A stretch of DNA of 64,000 nucleotides from Babylonia areolata (lineage: Eukaryota > Mollusca > Gastropoda > Neogastropoda > Buccinidae), in NCBI RefSeq assembly GCF_041734735.1, contig NC_134891.1, forward strand, positions 9,255,929-9,319,928, written 5' to 3'. The notes beneath the pieces were generated by a model. It had not been told where the DNA came from, ran no database searches, and saw only the letters and a program-made list of their open reading frames with translations. Every line of letters begins with the position of its first letter. The first letter of the stretch is position 1. Made by a program: the position numbers and the translations under genes. Positions 11,426-22,837 of this stretch are shown piece by piece.

Positions 11426-12560
11426 ATGTGCTGGGTTTTTGGTTGGTGTGATGGTTTTGGATGTTGAGAAGTTCTGTTCATGTGTTGATGGCTTTAATAT
11501 GGCCTTTCGGGTCAGATGGGCTTTCAGCAGTAAGTATTCATGTGTTAATGAATGGGAATATCACAAAATCAAAAATGGCATTCTCTGAAAGGACAGCATG
11601 TAGTATTTCAGTGCTTACCTTGACATTTAAAAAAAAAAATTTTATTTGCAGGTGTGGATTAAGGTCAATCGTCAAGGCATGCCAGTATTGCGCTGAAACC
11701 ACAATTATTGGTGTACTTGGTTGTTTATAAGTGACAACAATACTATAGTATTTGAAGCATGCATGTTACTTAAAGGAGACGGTGAGAAAATGCAGTTTAG
11801 GAAAAGTTCACGCACACTCTTTTGTTTCTTATAACATTTGTGGAAAAAAAAGTACAACTTGATGCTACCACACACACACACACACACACTGTAAGAAATG
11901 ACACCTAGAAGAATTATGGCATTTTAGAAACAACATATATTTAGAGTTGATTTAAAAAAAAAAAAAAAAAAATCAATGAATTGACCTCATGATAATGAGC
12001 ACAAATAAGATAACACCATTGCACTGATTTTGTTATTGTAAGCAAGTGAGATATTGTCAAAGAATATGATCATTTCAAAGAAACTGTTCACTGATTTATC
12101 TCTTTGATGTAAAATTATGGAAATTATGTATTTCACTTGTCTTCTCCCCCCCACCCCCCCCCATCCCCCTTCCCCTTGTATAGTTGAGGTTTTAATGAAT
12201 TAGAATGTTTCACAGTTTAGGGATAAATTACAGCAAACACAACTGCTGATATTCTGCTGTGTTGCTGTTGCAGGGGAAAATAACACAGCACCCTCAGTGA
12301 GTGAGAGAACAAAGTGAAAGATAAAAATGATAACATAATAATAATGATAGGTCTGCAAAGAAACCATTATGACTGCTTTTGTTTCAGAAGTGTTGTTTTT
12401 TTTTTTGTTTTTTTTTTTCCCCTCAGAGATACCTCATAGTTTGTCTGCTGAAAGTACATGCTCCATACATCGGGTTTGTGTCAGTAAAAGAGAGCGTGAA
12501 TAGGTCCCAGTGATTTCTGTTGTTTTGTTGCAGAGATGAAGTTCAGGTCTTTTCAGTGGT
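11426..12560. other. intergenic AT-rich sequence, no gene seen
   Basis: Unique AT-rich DNA with a short (CA)n tract (11872-11889), a poly-A run near 11953-11971 and a T/G-run near 12397-12420. No coding or RNA signal recognised. Confidence 0.5.
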
Positions 12561-12805
12561 TTAACCCTTTCACTGCCATACTCGCATTTATGCAGCAGCT
12601 AGATAGAGGACCCATGTCACTGAAGGGTGACCAGATCATGGGTCTCTTAGCCATGAACCTACTGCTCTTTATGTTCGGTGGTAGGATAGGCCATATTTTC
12701 TACACATCACAGGGGGAATCCCCAGCTGTTCCTAGAAACCATATTTCTGTGTTTATAGCACAAGGGAATTTTGCACTCTAAATTGACTGGCGGTGAAAGG
12801 GTTAA
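12561..12805. mobile_element. piggyBac-like MITE, 245 bp
   Basis: Flanked on both sides by TTAA. The left end is CCCTTTCACTGCCA and the right end reads back as CCCTTTCACCGCCAG, so the inverted repeats match at 13 of 14 positions. A TTAA target plus CCC-starting inverted repeats is the piggyBac signature. It is far too short for a transposase, so it is non-autonomous. The 81-residue open frame across it is an accident. Confidence 0.75.
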
Positions 12806-13371
12806 CTCCCTGACTTCTGCTGACAAGGACGCTCTTCAGTGAACGGAGGGCGGTTGCCTTGTTGAGTTAAGACCGAGCACGCAGGTCAGGATCCTTGTTT
12901 ATTTGTATTGTATTCCTATCCACAAAAGAAACGCGATTTTTTTTGTTCTGCCCTGCTCGTAATAACAAAATATGATATAGTAATGACCAAAAACATAAAC
13001 TTGGCACTTCAACAAGACAGTGAGACCTGTCTTTCCATCAGTAAGCATAAGACTTGGTCAGTCACTTGGAACAACATTCCAAGAACAGCCGTGAACGATT
13101 TGGTGCGCTGGATGGCCTTGCAGGGTTCAGGACGTTATTGACACCAATGGCGGATACACTCGTTACTGATCTGCTGTGTAGCTAACTTCCAAGAAACTTT
13201 TGTTGGTGACTGTCCCTTCTGAAAGTCTACCTGTGTGCCACTATGTGGCAGTGAATGTTATTGTGACTTAATGAAAAATAAGAAAAAGGAATGTGTTTAA
13301 ACCAACTGAATTAAACGGAAATGAAAAATCGCATGTCTTTTGTGGATGAGTATATTTTATTGTATTACTCA
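12806..13371. other. intergenic, no gene seen
   Basis: Unique moderately AT-rich sequence without a repeat or exon that I recognise. Confidence 0.45.
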
Positions 13372-13695
13372 TTTGTCACAACAGATTTCTCTGTCTGAAA
13401 TTCAGGCTGCTCTCCCCAGGGAGAATGTGTCACTATACTGAAAGCATCCCCCCCCTTTTCCCTGCCTGCAGTTTTATTTATCTTCGGATCAGAGTGAATT
13501 TTTCTACAGAATTTTGCCAGGGACAACCCTTTTGTTGTTGTACCAGTTTATTGTCTCATCCGAATGACTAGCGTCTAGACCACTGCTCAAGGTTCAGTGG
13601 AGGGGGAGAAAATACTGGTGACTAGACTGTGGGATTCGAACCAGTGTGCTCATATTCTCTCACTTACTAGGCAGTCGTGTTACCACTACGCCAAC
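13372..13695 (-). mobile_element. SINE A, diverged copy
   Basis: Reverse-oriented copy of the family at 23203 and 63450. It has the tail module (TCACAACAGATTTCTCTG, reversed), the middle module (TCCGAATGACTAGCGTC, reversed) and the tRNA-like head with a B-box-like GGATTCGAACC at the far end. Confidence 0.65.
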
Positions 13696-14385
13696 AATTG
13701 TTATGACTGGTATGTTTGAATTTCTGTTTGCAAAGAAAAATGAATATAGTCACCGAGAAAGAAATAACAACAACATTGTTTCTTCTGCTGTGCATATAGG
13801 CTGTGACTTCCATGGGCAGTGAATAACGCTAGTGGGCTTTGATATCAGAGGTGTTGATTCTCTGCTTGTTTTTTTTTTATACCAACTGTTTTGGCCGCCA
13901 CTCAGATTTCAGTGCAGACTGGGAATGTTTGTCTTCCCATTTTACAGCTTGGTCATGGGAACTTTATCAGACATTTCTTTTATCTCCACTGATACGAGTT
14001 ATTGTAATCTGGGGATGATTAATTGAGCAGAAGGGTTGACGTGTCCTGAGCACAGCCTAGTCTTATTTGCCCTAAGGAGCTAAATGGTTAAGATAATGTG
14101 TTATGAACTTTGTTTATGGGTTTTGTCATGGTGATTTATATGTATATATATATATATGTTTGGGTTGTTTTTTTTTTGCTTTTGTTTTTTTTGAGATGTG
14201 GCAGTTTGTGTTGAAATGGTTGAGCATTTGTATGGTTTGACAGTCCTGATAAGGCCCTGTTTGATCGGTTGGACTGTAAGCAACAATAAACAAAACCCAT
14301 TGATATACACAAATAAGGTAAAGGAACTGTATGTAGGTCTACCAGAGATTTGAAAAAAAAAAAAAAAAAAAAAAAAAAATCCACC
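13696..14385. other. intergenic, no gene seen
   Basis: AT-rich, with a short (TA)n run near 14139-14157 and a 29-base A run near 14354-14379. No coding signal. Confidence 0.45.
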
Positions 14386-14404
14386 TGAAACCCGCAAGGA
14401 TGAG

Positions 14405-14787
14405 TGTTGTGGACGCTTTGGATGGCTGTCCAACTCTCAACCACTCGGCTGGGGTTCGATCCCCGAAAACCCCCCCGAAAACGGAGTATGGCTGCATACA
14501 TGGCGGGGCAAAAACGGTCATACACGTAAAAGCCCACTTGTGTACATACGAGTGAACGTGGGAGTTACAGCCCACGAACGCAGAAGAAAAGGCTGTCCAG
14601 CTCTCAACCACTCGGCTGGGGTTCGATCCCCGAAACCCCCCCCCCGGCTCCCCCTCCCCGAAAACAGAGTATGGCTGCATACATGGCGGGGCAAAAATGG
14701 TCATACACGTAAAAGCCCACTTGTGTACATACGAGTGAATGTGGGAGTTACAGCCCACGAACGCAGAAGAAGAAGAAGAAGAAGATC
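14405..14787 (+). mobile_element. two tandem truncated SINE C copies
   Basis: A block of about 180 bp occurs twice. It runs from GGCTGTCCA(A/G)CTCTCAACC through a C-run and the SINE C 3' part (GGAGTATGGCTGCATACATG, CACGTAAAAGCCCAC) to CACGAACGCAGAAGAA. The second copy ends in an (AAG)n tail. Because the junction and the C-run are shared, this is a tandem duplication of one insertion, not two insertions. Confidence 0.7.
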
Positions 14788-15402
14788 CCCAAAAACTTTC
14801 AGAATACAAGTCGTAGGTGAACTTTTTAGCAGCCAGATCCTACCAAACCATGATTTGAAAAGTTAGGTAAGCTACAACTATATGTTTCTGTGAAATGAAG
14901 GAGCATATGATAGATGGAGAACAAGTCTTTTTGTTTCATTACCATACGGAAAAATTGTATTTTTAAAATGTTCCATTGTGCAGCATTGAACAATTTTAAA
15001 GTGGTTGTCTCATTTCTTTGACAGAATGAAACCATAGGTACTATATACCAAGCTGTATGGTTTGTACAACTTTTTTTGGGGGGGGTTGATCGTTAAAGGA
15101 TTATCATTTTAAAGTATGTATGTAGGTATATGTGTGTGTGTGTGTTATTTTGGTGATTGATACAGGATAATCTTTAACAGTTTTTTTTATAGTTAATTAA
15201 TATATTATATATAATATATATATATACTGTTATTTTAGTGATTGTTACTCAGTACAGGTTAATCATATATATGGTTGTTTTTTTCGTTAAAATAATTCTT
15301 TTCGCTGTTCTGCTGTTTGGACGATGAACAACACCAAGTGTTTAATTTTTGAAGATGGGTGAAAATCAAATTCCTTTAGAAACGTGTTTTGACAAAAAAG
15401 TC

Positions 15403-15634
15403 TTAACTCTCTCCATACGAACGGCGAAAGAGACGACGTTAACAGCGTTTCACCCCAATTACCATCATCAAAATATTGCAAGCGGAAGGCTCTTACACTG
15501 AAGAGGTGAGTGTTGACAAAGAATACCACAATTCTGACGACGGAAGCTAAAGGTTGGGTCATTCAGACACCCACTGGACATCCGAGGGGTCTGTGTAGAG
15601 GAGAAGAGAGGACTGGCCGTACTGAGTGAGTTAA
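15403..15634 (+). mobile_element. 232-bp TTAA-bounded MITE-like element, copy 3
   Basis: Same TTAA-bounded ends and exact length as the copies at 6897 and 8368, with few substitutions. Confidence 0.75.
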
Positions 15635-17399
15635 CACAAAGAATTGTGTGTGCATGCCTGAACCCAAATCATGTGCCATGAATCATTTTGTGGACTGAAA
15701 TGCTTGCTCTTGGCATCAGGTTTATAATTAATGCAGTGGTGACACCACTCTGCTATACCTTCTGCTTTGTCTTTCTCATACATGTGTGTGTGTGTTTATT
15801 TGTGTGTGTGAGAGAGAGAGAGTGGGAGAGAAGCAAAATAAGAAGTCAGCAACTAATGAATGTCTTAGGGCGCCGCGTGCTACGGATAGAAAGTCAAAAC
15901 ACATTGATGTCAAAATATTGATGGGGGATCTTGGTCAGTCCCCAACGACTATATTCAGTAAAGTGTGTTTAGGAGGAGGGAAAAGACATAAGTTGTTTTA
16001 ATCACATGTGTTAACATGCAAGTAAACCATCCCAATTTTACTTATAATAACCCATTTCTTTGGTTGATTTACATTTCTGTTGAATTTCTGCACATCATGC
16101 CAAAAATATCGAATGGTTCTTGTTTTTTGTTTTTTTGTTTTTTGCTTTTCTTTTCTTCTCTTAATGCATAAAAAGTATCCTTTTTAGCGCATATGTACTT
16201 ACTAATTGTGTGGAGAATGATTTTCCTGTGGGTGTGCAATGTTAATGCTTGTAGAAGTGTGACTGGTTTTTTTTTGTTTTTTTTTCTTTATTGACATTTT
16301 CACATTGCATGAAGATTTCATCATTTCGTGAACTGAACTTCTGGAAATCATTTGGTTATTACAGTAATTATTTGGTTGTCATGCAGCAGATACAGTTGTT
16401 TGTGTACACACACCCATACACCTAACCACCACCACCCCACCACCCCCCCACCCCACCCCCCCAACACACACACACATACACAGAGCAAGAGAGAGAGAGA
16501 GAGAGAAATTTGATAACGTAATTATGTATCATCCCAGAGATAATTGGTTGAGTCAGATTGGGCATGATCGTGTGTGAAGCAGTTTAACAAACAGAATAAG
16601 TTGATGATGACGCAACAGAGGACTCCAAATCTTGATGTGCCACCACACTGGTGACACTATGGATGTGGTCAGATATTGTACAAAGTGATAGATTCTTAAC
16701 TAAAGGGGGCTGCATGAATGACTGGCAGATTGTAGCAGTGTGGCACAGTTTGTTTTTTTCGACAGCAAAAGCTTCTTTTCAGGTTTCGTGTTACTAATGC
16801 CGTGTTCTAGTCATATTCCTTTCATTTTGGGGAAATATGTTGATATAAGAAATACACAGTACACTTTCATTGAAGTAATTGCATGTTAGCATCATGTTAG
16901 TTCACTCAGTTTATGATATCCAGGACATGACAGGAGAAATAAGCGTATTACTTAATCCTGCATCACTCATGTTAATTCCGAGGACTTCTGTTATATTCCT
17001 AAAAATTTTGAAAACATTTCTGCTGAAAATAGAATTGCTGATTATCCAAAGTGGAAAAAAAAAGGTTATCCGCCATAACTTTTGTTTGACCAGTTGATGT
17101 TTAAAAAAAAAAAAGAAAAAAAAGTTAGCCACCATAACTTTTGTCGGACCAGTTGATGTTTTAACTGGAAAATGAAGTATATGTAGTTCTTTGCGTGTTT
17201 AAAATGTGTCAGTTCAGTATACCGCTGTTATTTTGTGATCACGTTTTCATCAATATTTTAATTAGATTTTTTTAATGAGCTGTGAGGATTTTAAGATAAT
17301 AGTTGTGAATGCAGTTGTGTGTTTTAACAACTTCTATCATGAAGGGGTACATTTTGAGAGAGAGAGAGAGAGAGAGTTGACTGTAGGGAGAACTTTGAA
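15635..17399. other. intergenic AT-rich sequence, no gene seen
   Basis: Contains a C/A-rich patch with (CA)n and (GA)n near 16409-16506 and a direct repeat of a 31-bp block (CCATAACTTTTG...CCAGTTGATGTTT) near 17074-17100 and 17131-17161. No gene recognised. Confidence 0.45.
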
Positions 17400-17712
17400 C
17401 ACAAAATACTAAATGAGAAACCAAACTAAATACTGAACACACGCATACACACAGAAATGCACAGATAAAACAAAAGAAGAATCCAAACTTAATACTAAAC
17501 ATACACATACACAAGTGCACTATATAAACAAACGTTAGTTCACATTTTTTTTACTAAATACTGAACACACACAGACACACACACACACACAAAAAAAAAA
17601 AAAAAGCACATATAAACAACTGTTAATTCACATCTTTTTACTAAATACTAAACACACACAGACACACACCAAAAAAATGCACATATAAACAAACATTAGT
17701 TCACATCTTTTT
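17400..17712. repeat. diverged minisatellite, about 90-bp unit, 4 copies
   Basis: Each unit contains ACTAAATACTGAACACACA, a CA-rich stretch, TATAAACAAACGTTAG-like and TTCACATCTTTTT words, with variable CA length. Confidence 0.65.
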
Positions 17713-18964
17713 TCAGTTAGATTTCTTTAGCTCCATGAAGATGTCTTGTGCTCACCCAGTATTTGCCACACAAGTTCATGCGTCATTTCCTGACGTTTGG
17801 AGGTGCTCTCCTTCAGCTGATTCTACATGTATTTTCAAAGGAAGTAGGCTGATTTGCTCCAGCTATTTTCAAAACCCAACAGCTATATTGGTGATTTACA
17901 GGCAGAGCAATACATCTTTATTCATCCATTTGGAAATTAATTGTTGGTTGTTAGTCACTAATCAGCTTTGTCTAATTTTGCTGGGCATGCGCGTGCTTAA
18001 ATTCTGACTATTTGGGTGAGTTTTTGTTTGACACGCTAACCATTCTATGTACAATGTTTGGTTCCACTTCTTACGGTTTGTGCTGAGAAAATTCCAATGT
18101 TGAAGTTTGCCATGCAGGATAAACACACATGCTCACAACTGACTCACACACAAACCAAGACTGGGCAATAATTTAGAATCACTTTGTGCACAAGGTGTGT
18201 GTGAGGGGGTGGAGGCGGGTACAAATGGAGATGGCAGCTTGTGTCATCAGCAAATTGCTGCACTGTGTGTGTCCCTTTTGACATGAAGGATTTGGGAAGA
18301 GCTGTAGGGGATTTCAAAACATGCAGGTTGTGTTTTTGATAAAATGATGTCACACTTTATAGGGATTTAACCTAACTTTAAAAAAAAAAAAAAAATTAAA
18401 AAAAAATAAAAAAAAAAAAGAAGAAAAATCTCCCTATCACTCACGTGAATTGTCAGTATAAGTCGGAAAAGTTTTTGCGAGTTTTAAAAAATTGCTTATA
18501 TTATTATTTATTAACAAACTCTGCTACTTGCCTCATATACATTGCCATGTTGATTTGTACTGAAGAATTTTCATCAATGATTCAATTCCCTGTACCATTT
18601 TGCTAATGACACTGAGTAAAATGCTTCCAACATGACTTGCCTTCTCTGTGTTGGCAAATCTAGATGCTTGTTTGCAAAATTATTTGATTCAGGCATATTC
18701 TGATTGCACATGATTAAAAACATACTTTCATGCCAGTCTTTTGTGGTATAGCATCTGTGTGCCTGCAGTTTTGGGAAGTACAGTATTCTTTCTGAATGTG
18801 TTTCTGGCTTACTTGCTTCCAATATGTGTGCGTGAATGTGTGAGCACATTGTCATGAATGCCTGACAGCATTGTGTTAACGTTGTTTCCAGTATGTTTGT
18901 GTGAGCAGATTTACAGGTATGCTTGACAATATTGCGTTAATATGGATAATGCTTTCTTATATGC
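17713..18964. other. intergenic, no gene seen
   Basis: AT-rich, with an A-rich patch near 18381-18425. Scattered short open frames have no recognisable content. Confidence 0.45.
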
Positions 18965-19330
18965 ATACGCGTGTTATGCATGACAGACAGCAGGATCCCG
19001 AAGATGCTCTTGTTTGGCCAGCTGAAGGAAGGCCATCGCAAACTTGGAAGACCCTGCAAGCGCTTCAAGGACACCTTGAAGACAAACCTCAAAACCTGTG
19101 ACATAGACATTGCTTCCTGGGAAACTGATGCCCTTGACCGCTCTCGCTGGAGGATGCTGTGCTCTGGTAGCATTTGAAAACAAGAGAATGCTGGCCATTA
19201 AGGAGAAGCGTGAGCGAGGGAAGCAGGGCTCAACTTCTGGAGACGTTTTCCCTTGCAACACCTGTGGGAAGTGCTGCGCATCCAGAATCGGCCTCTTCTC
19301 CCATATGAGGACACACACTGACAGATAAGC
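18965..19330 (+). mobile_element. LINE 3' fragment, C-terminal tail with C2H2 knuckle
   Basis: One frame reads DSRIPKMLLFGQLKEGHRK, GRPCKRFKDTLKTNLKTC and DIASWETDALDRSRWR. After a frame change the next reads FPCNTCGKCCASRIGLFS followed by HMRTHTDR and a stop. This order, DSRIPK..LFGEL..G.R..GRP then a DRPRWR-like motif then a single C2H2 finger near the stop, is the usual C-terminal tail of animal non-LTR reverse transcriptases. It is a decayed LINE end, not a host zinc-finger gene. Confidence 0.7.
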
Positions 19331-21237
19331 CTGCCTGCCTACTCATTTGCGGTCCGATGGGAGACTCCATGTGTGTGTATGTATGTGTATATCTCAAGGG
19401 TGCCATACATGCCAGATAATTTTCACTTGACTTCTGGACCAGAAAATCAACCTCTAGAATTTGCCAATCAGTAAAATCTCCACAAGCCAGAAAAGTATTA
19501 CAAGAATTGTTTGTAACTAATCATATGCTATGCTCACAAAAGTTACTTACTTGCATGATCATATTATTTGCAGTATCACTTTTTTCGTTTCTCATTTCTT
19601 TAATAAAGCAGTACCACGTTACAAGTATTTGGATTGTCCACATAGACTTGTCAAAACTCAATTTTCGGAATTCATCAAACATTCAAAACTTCAAAGGCAC
19701 GATATTCAGATAAATTAGATTTATGTGGTCAGAAGATTATCAGCAAAAAGATTATATGGCCAGAAGATTTATCAGCAAAAATAATATCCCTAGGAATCCT
19801 GAGCCAACTCAGCTGAAGCTCTTTTAATTTCTTGCTTGTTGCCAGCAGCTGCAAATTTTCTTTTGAATTTTGCATGATCAGCAATCTTGAACACTATTAA
19901 TAGTTGTTTGCCCTCATAAGAGAACTATTTTTCAGGCATGTTTACCCCTGAATTTATCTTAATGTCAAGGACAGAGGTTAAATGATAGTAGGCTTCACAC
20001 TTTAAACACACACACACACAGACTGACAACACACGAAATGCAACAGGTATCCGACACAAAAATTTGTTTAGACCAACCCTTTTCTCTTCACTTTTTTCAG
20101 TCTAACCACTAGTTTAAAAGAGTGTGTGTACATGCAGTGCATATGAACAGTGTGTGTGTGAATGCAAATTGAGAGAGGAAGAGGATGGAAGCAGAAAAAG
20201 TGGTTGTGTGCATTGTACGTGAACAGCAAGTGCATTTGGATATGTGTAGTGAGAAAGGGAGAGTGGGAAAAGAAAATCAAAGTGGTTGTGTACTCCCTTT
20301 GTGTGTGTGTGTGTGTGTGTGTATCAAAATATTTTTTGTTATGAAAGTCAGCAGCCAGCCTTAACACGCAACTAAAAGCACAAGAAAACTGAAACTGTTG
20401 TTTTGAGTTTGTGTGTGTGTGTGTGTGTAAAGGGGGGCAGGAGAGGATAAGTGGTAGTGGTGGATGGGCCAGCAAACTTGAGAGGCGTACAGTCCAGCAT
20501 CAGTGTCACTGGGAACATTCAACCACCTTCTGTCTCACCCACACTGCTTCTCTGCCCATTTCTTCCTTCTATTGTCAGTGAGGTCAGTGCCCTCTTTTCC
20601 TTGTGTGGTGTGTCTCATCAGAAATCTCTCTACACTCTCTGGTCTCACCCTGCAGCTGAAATGGACTTTGTACTCACCCATCCCTCAACGCATACACACA
20701 CACACACCTTCTAGTGTCCTGCCAATCCACTAGTGTAAAAAGTACAGGAAGAGAAGCAGGAAGGAAAAGAATGACGTAGTGGGAGAGGGTGTGGTGGAGA
20801 CTGGGGAGAGGAGAAGTGGATGTGGGAGTGGAGGCTGAGGGAGTAAAGTTGGCGTGGGGGGGCGGTGGGAGAGGGGGGAGGGGATGAGAGAGAAACCCAA
20901 CGAAATTTTATTCAACCAGGGTAATAAGCAAATATACATGCTTCTTTTTTCCTTTTTTTTTTTAACCATCCAGCCCTGGAGCAGAAGAAAATGATCATCA
21001 ACCATGAGGAAGAAGGTGGGGTGGGGGCGATAGAGAGGGTTTATAGTAACTCGTACACCCCAGATCAAAGCCTGTCCTCTGCTTTTTTTGCAGCCCACTG
21101 TGCCATCAAACAGTGACAAAGAAACAGATAAGTGACTACTGCAGCAGCACATCTGTTACAATGCCGATGTTCAATGTGTCAAAAGTTGCAAGGACTTGAC
21201 AGCAAAACTGACAGTGTGTATATGAGAGAGAGAGAGT
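19331..21237. other. intergenic, microsatellite-rich, no gene seen
   Basis: Contains (TG)n and (CA)n tracts near 20005, 20301-20322, 20412-20427 and 20694-20706, and G-rich purine sequence near 20770-20880. No exon recognised. Confidence 0.45.
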
Positions 21238-21302
21238 GAATTGATTTGTCTCTGCACAAGATCCAGCGCTATATAAATGCCATTATTATTATTATTATTA
21301 TA
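21238..21302 (+). mobile_element. LINE 3'-terminal fragment with (ATT)n tail
   Basis: TTGTCTCTGCACAAGATCC then AGCGCTATATAAATGCC followed by (ATT)n is the same 3' end as the LINE at 10595 and the fragment at 34334. Confidence 0.75.
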
Positions 21303-22349
21303 GAATACCTGTATGCCTTGCTCATGTGTGCATGACATACCCGTGTATGTGTGCGCGCGCGTGCGTGCACCTTGTTGTGCATGCGAACAGAAGAAAAAAC
21401 TACAGAACTTGTACCAATTCATTACCAGACTTCCAGTTCAATGTCTGTGCAGACAAGAGGAGAGAGATAGGGATGGACATGAGTATGAAGCTGAGTATTG
21501 GGGAGGCAGGGGGGTGGGGATGGAGGGCATTGATGGAGGGACAAGTATAGGAAGGTCAGGCTTCTGGAGCTGATGCTGACTGTGTGTGTGTATGTGTATG
21601 TGTGTGTGTATGCAAGGAGGAACCTTATAGTTGAATGAATATTTCATTACTCCTTTGTTGAACACATCTCGAAAAGAGCACAGACAATTATCTCCCATGG
21701 CCAGTATCACCAGAATCACTTTCATCATACAAAACTGGCTCACAAATGAAAAGAACTGACTGTTTTGGAAGGAGGAAAAAATAAAGGGTAATGCTATGCC
21801 AGAAACAAACACAGAACTCTTGCTCTGTCACACAAGTCTCCCACACTACTTACAACTGATGACATCAGTAAGTAAAACAATTTCAGTTGAAATGACAGAG
21901 CGATGGCTTGCATCAGAACTTTTTTTGTCTGAAGAGCCATAAACATTTTGGCACAGCACGCAAATGGCACTGTCATGGTATGACGATATTGTATCTCCGG
22001 ATTTTGTGCCAGTGGAAAGGTTGCGTCTTGTCTCTCTCCTCCAACCAACACTAAATGCAATCGTTTTTTCATGGCTAACTTGTTCAACAATCCATACTTA
22101 CTCTCCCTCAGTCATGAAACAGCTTTATCTTAGTCCTTTCTTGGTTTAACCACAGCAACATGAATAAGCGAACATTTGTGCTGTGACTTCACATGACCAG
22201 AAAATCTGCTGGCACAGTTGGAATCTCAAGTTTTTTATTGGATAAAATGTATTCCTTTGTGACATTTTTCAAGTTTCATCAACAAGAGCACAGAATGGAT
22301 CATAAAAGTGGCACCCCAGCACAGAAACAATGAACACCAGATACTGATT
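21303..22349. other. intergenic between repeats and the PDIA6 3' end
   Basis: Contains a short CG/TG alternating run near 21348-21366. No coding or RNA signal seen. Confidence 0.45.
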
Positions 22350-22771
22350 GTGAGGTAAAATAAAACTTTTATTATGGATCTCATTCGTTAACCACATACA
22401 ATGCTAACTCAGTCAAAATAATGTCAACACCTCATTTTAGCAATACGGTCAATTTTCGTTTACTCAACAAACAAACAAACAAAAAAACAAAAAAAAGAAA
22501 AAAAAAAGAGAAAAAAGTAAAAGACATGCAGTGTCAGTCAGAACGATGAAACATTCACAATGGCACCTTTCACCAACTATTTTTCGCACCCACTTTTGTA
22601 CATATGATCCAGTCTCACAATGAGGGCTCTCAGCTGATGCAAGTTTTAAAGGTCATTCACAGCACCCCTTACATGCAACCATTATAAACTATAATAACAT
22701 TAACATTGATGATGAGGATGATGATGATGATACACTGTAGGTTTTGTCAATTATCAACGCACAGCAAAACA
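22350..22771 (-). other. PDIA6: PDIA6 3'UTR (inferred)
   Basis: Non-coding sequence from the stop codon to a canonical AATAAA on the minus strand at 22368-22373. It contains a short GAT-type microsatellite and an A/C-rich patch. Confidence 0.55.
22368..22373 (-). terminator. PDIA6 candidate polyadenylation signal
   Basis: AATAAA in the transcript sense about 400 nt after the stop codon, followed by a T-rich stretch. Confidence 0.55.
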
Positions 22772-22837
22772 TCACAACTCGTCTTTGGTGTCGTCCATAT
22801 CTACATCACTCAGGTCGATGTCTTCCTCCACAGGAAG
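22772..22837 (-). CDS. PDIA6: PDIA6 coding exon 12 (KDEL terminus)
   Basis: Encodes [20 protein letters not shown] then L and TGA. The acidic tail and KDEL retention signal match the family end. Confidence 0.95.
   Translation of the reverse strand, partial: LPVEEDIDLSDVDMDDTKDEL

Noticed and set aside
12536-12781. 81-residue open frame with hydrophobic content
   Set aside because: It lies almost wholly within the TTAA-bounded MITE.
19110-19328. Possible host C2H2 zinc-finger gene
   Set aside because: A single finger next to a DSRIPK..GRP..DRSRW context is the tail of a LINE reverse transcriptase, and the frame is broken.
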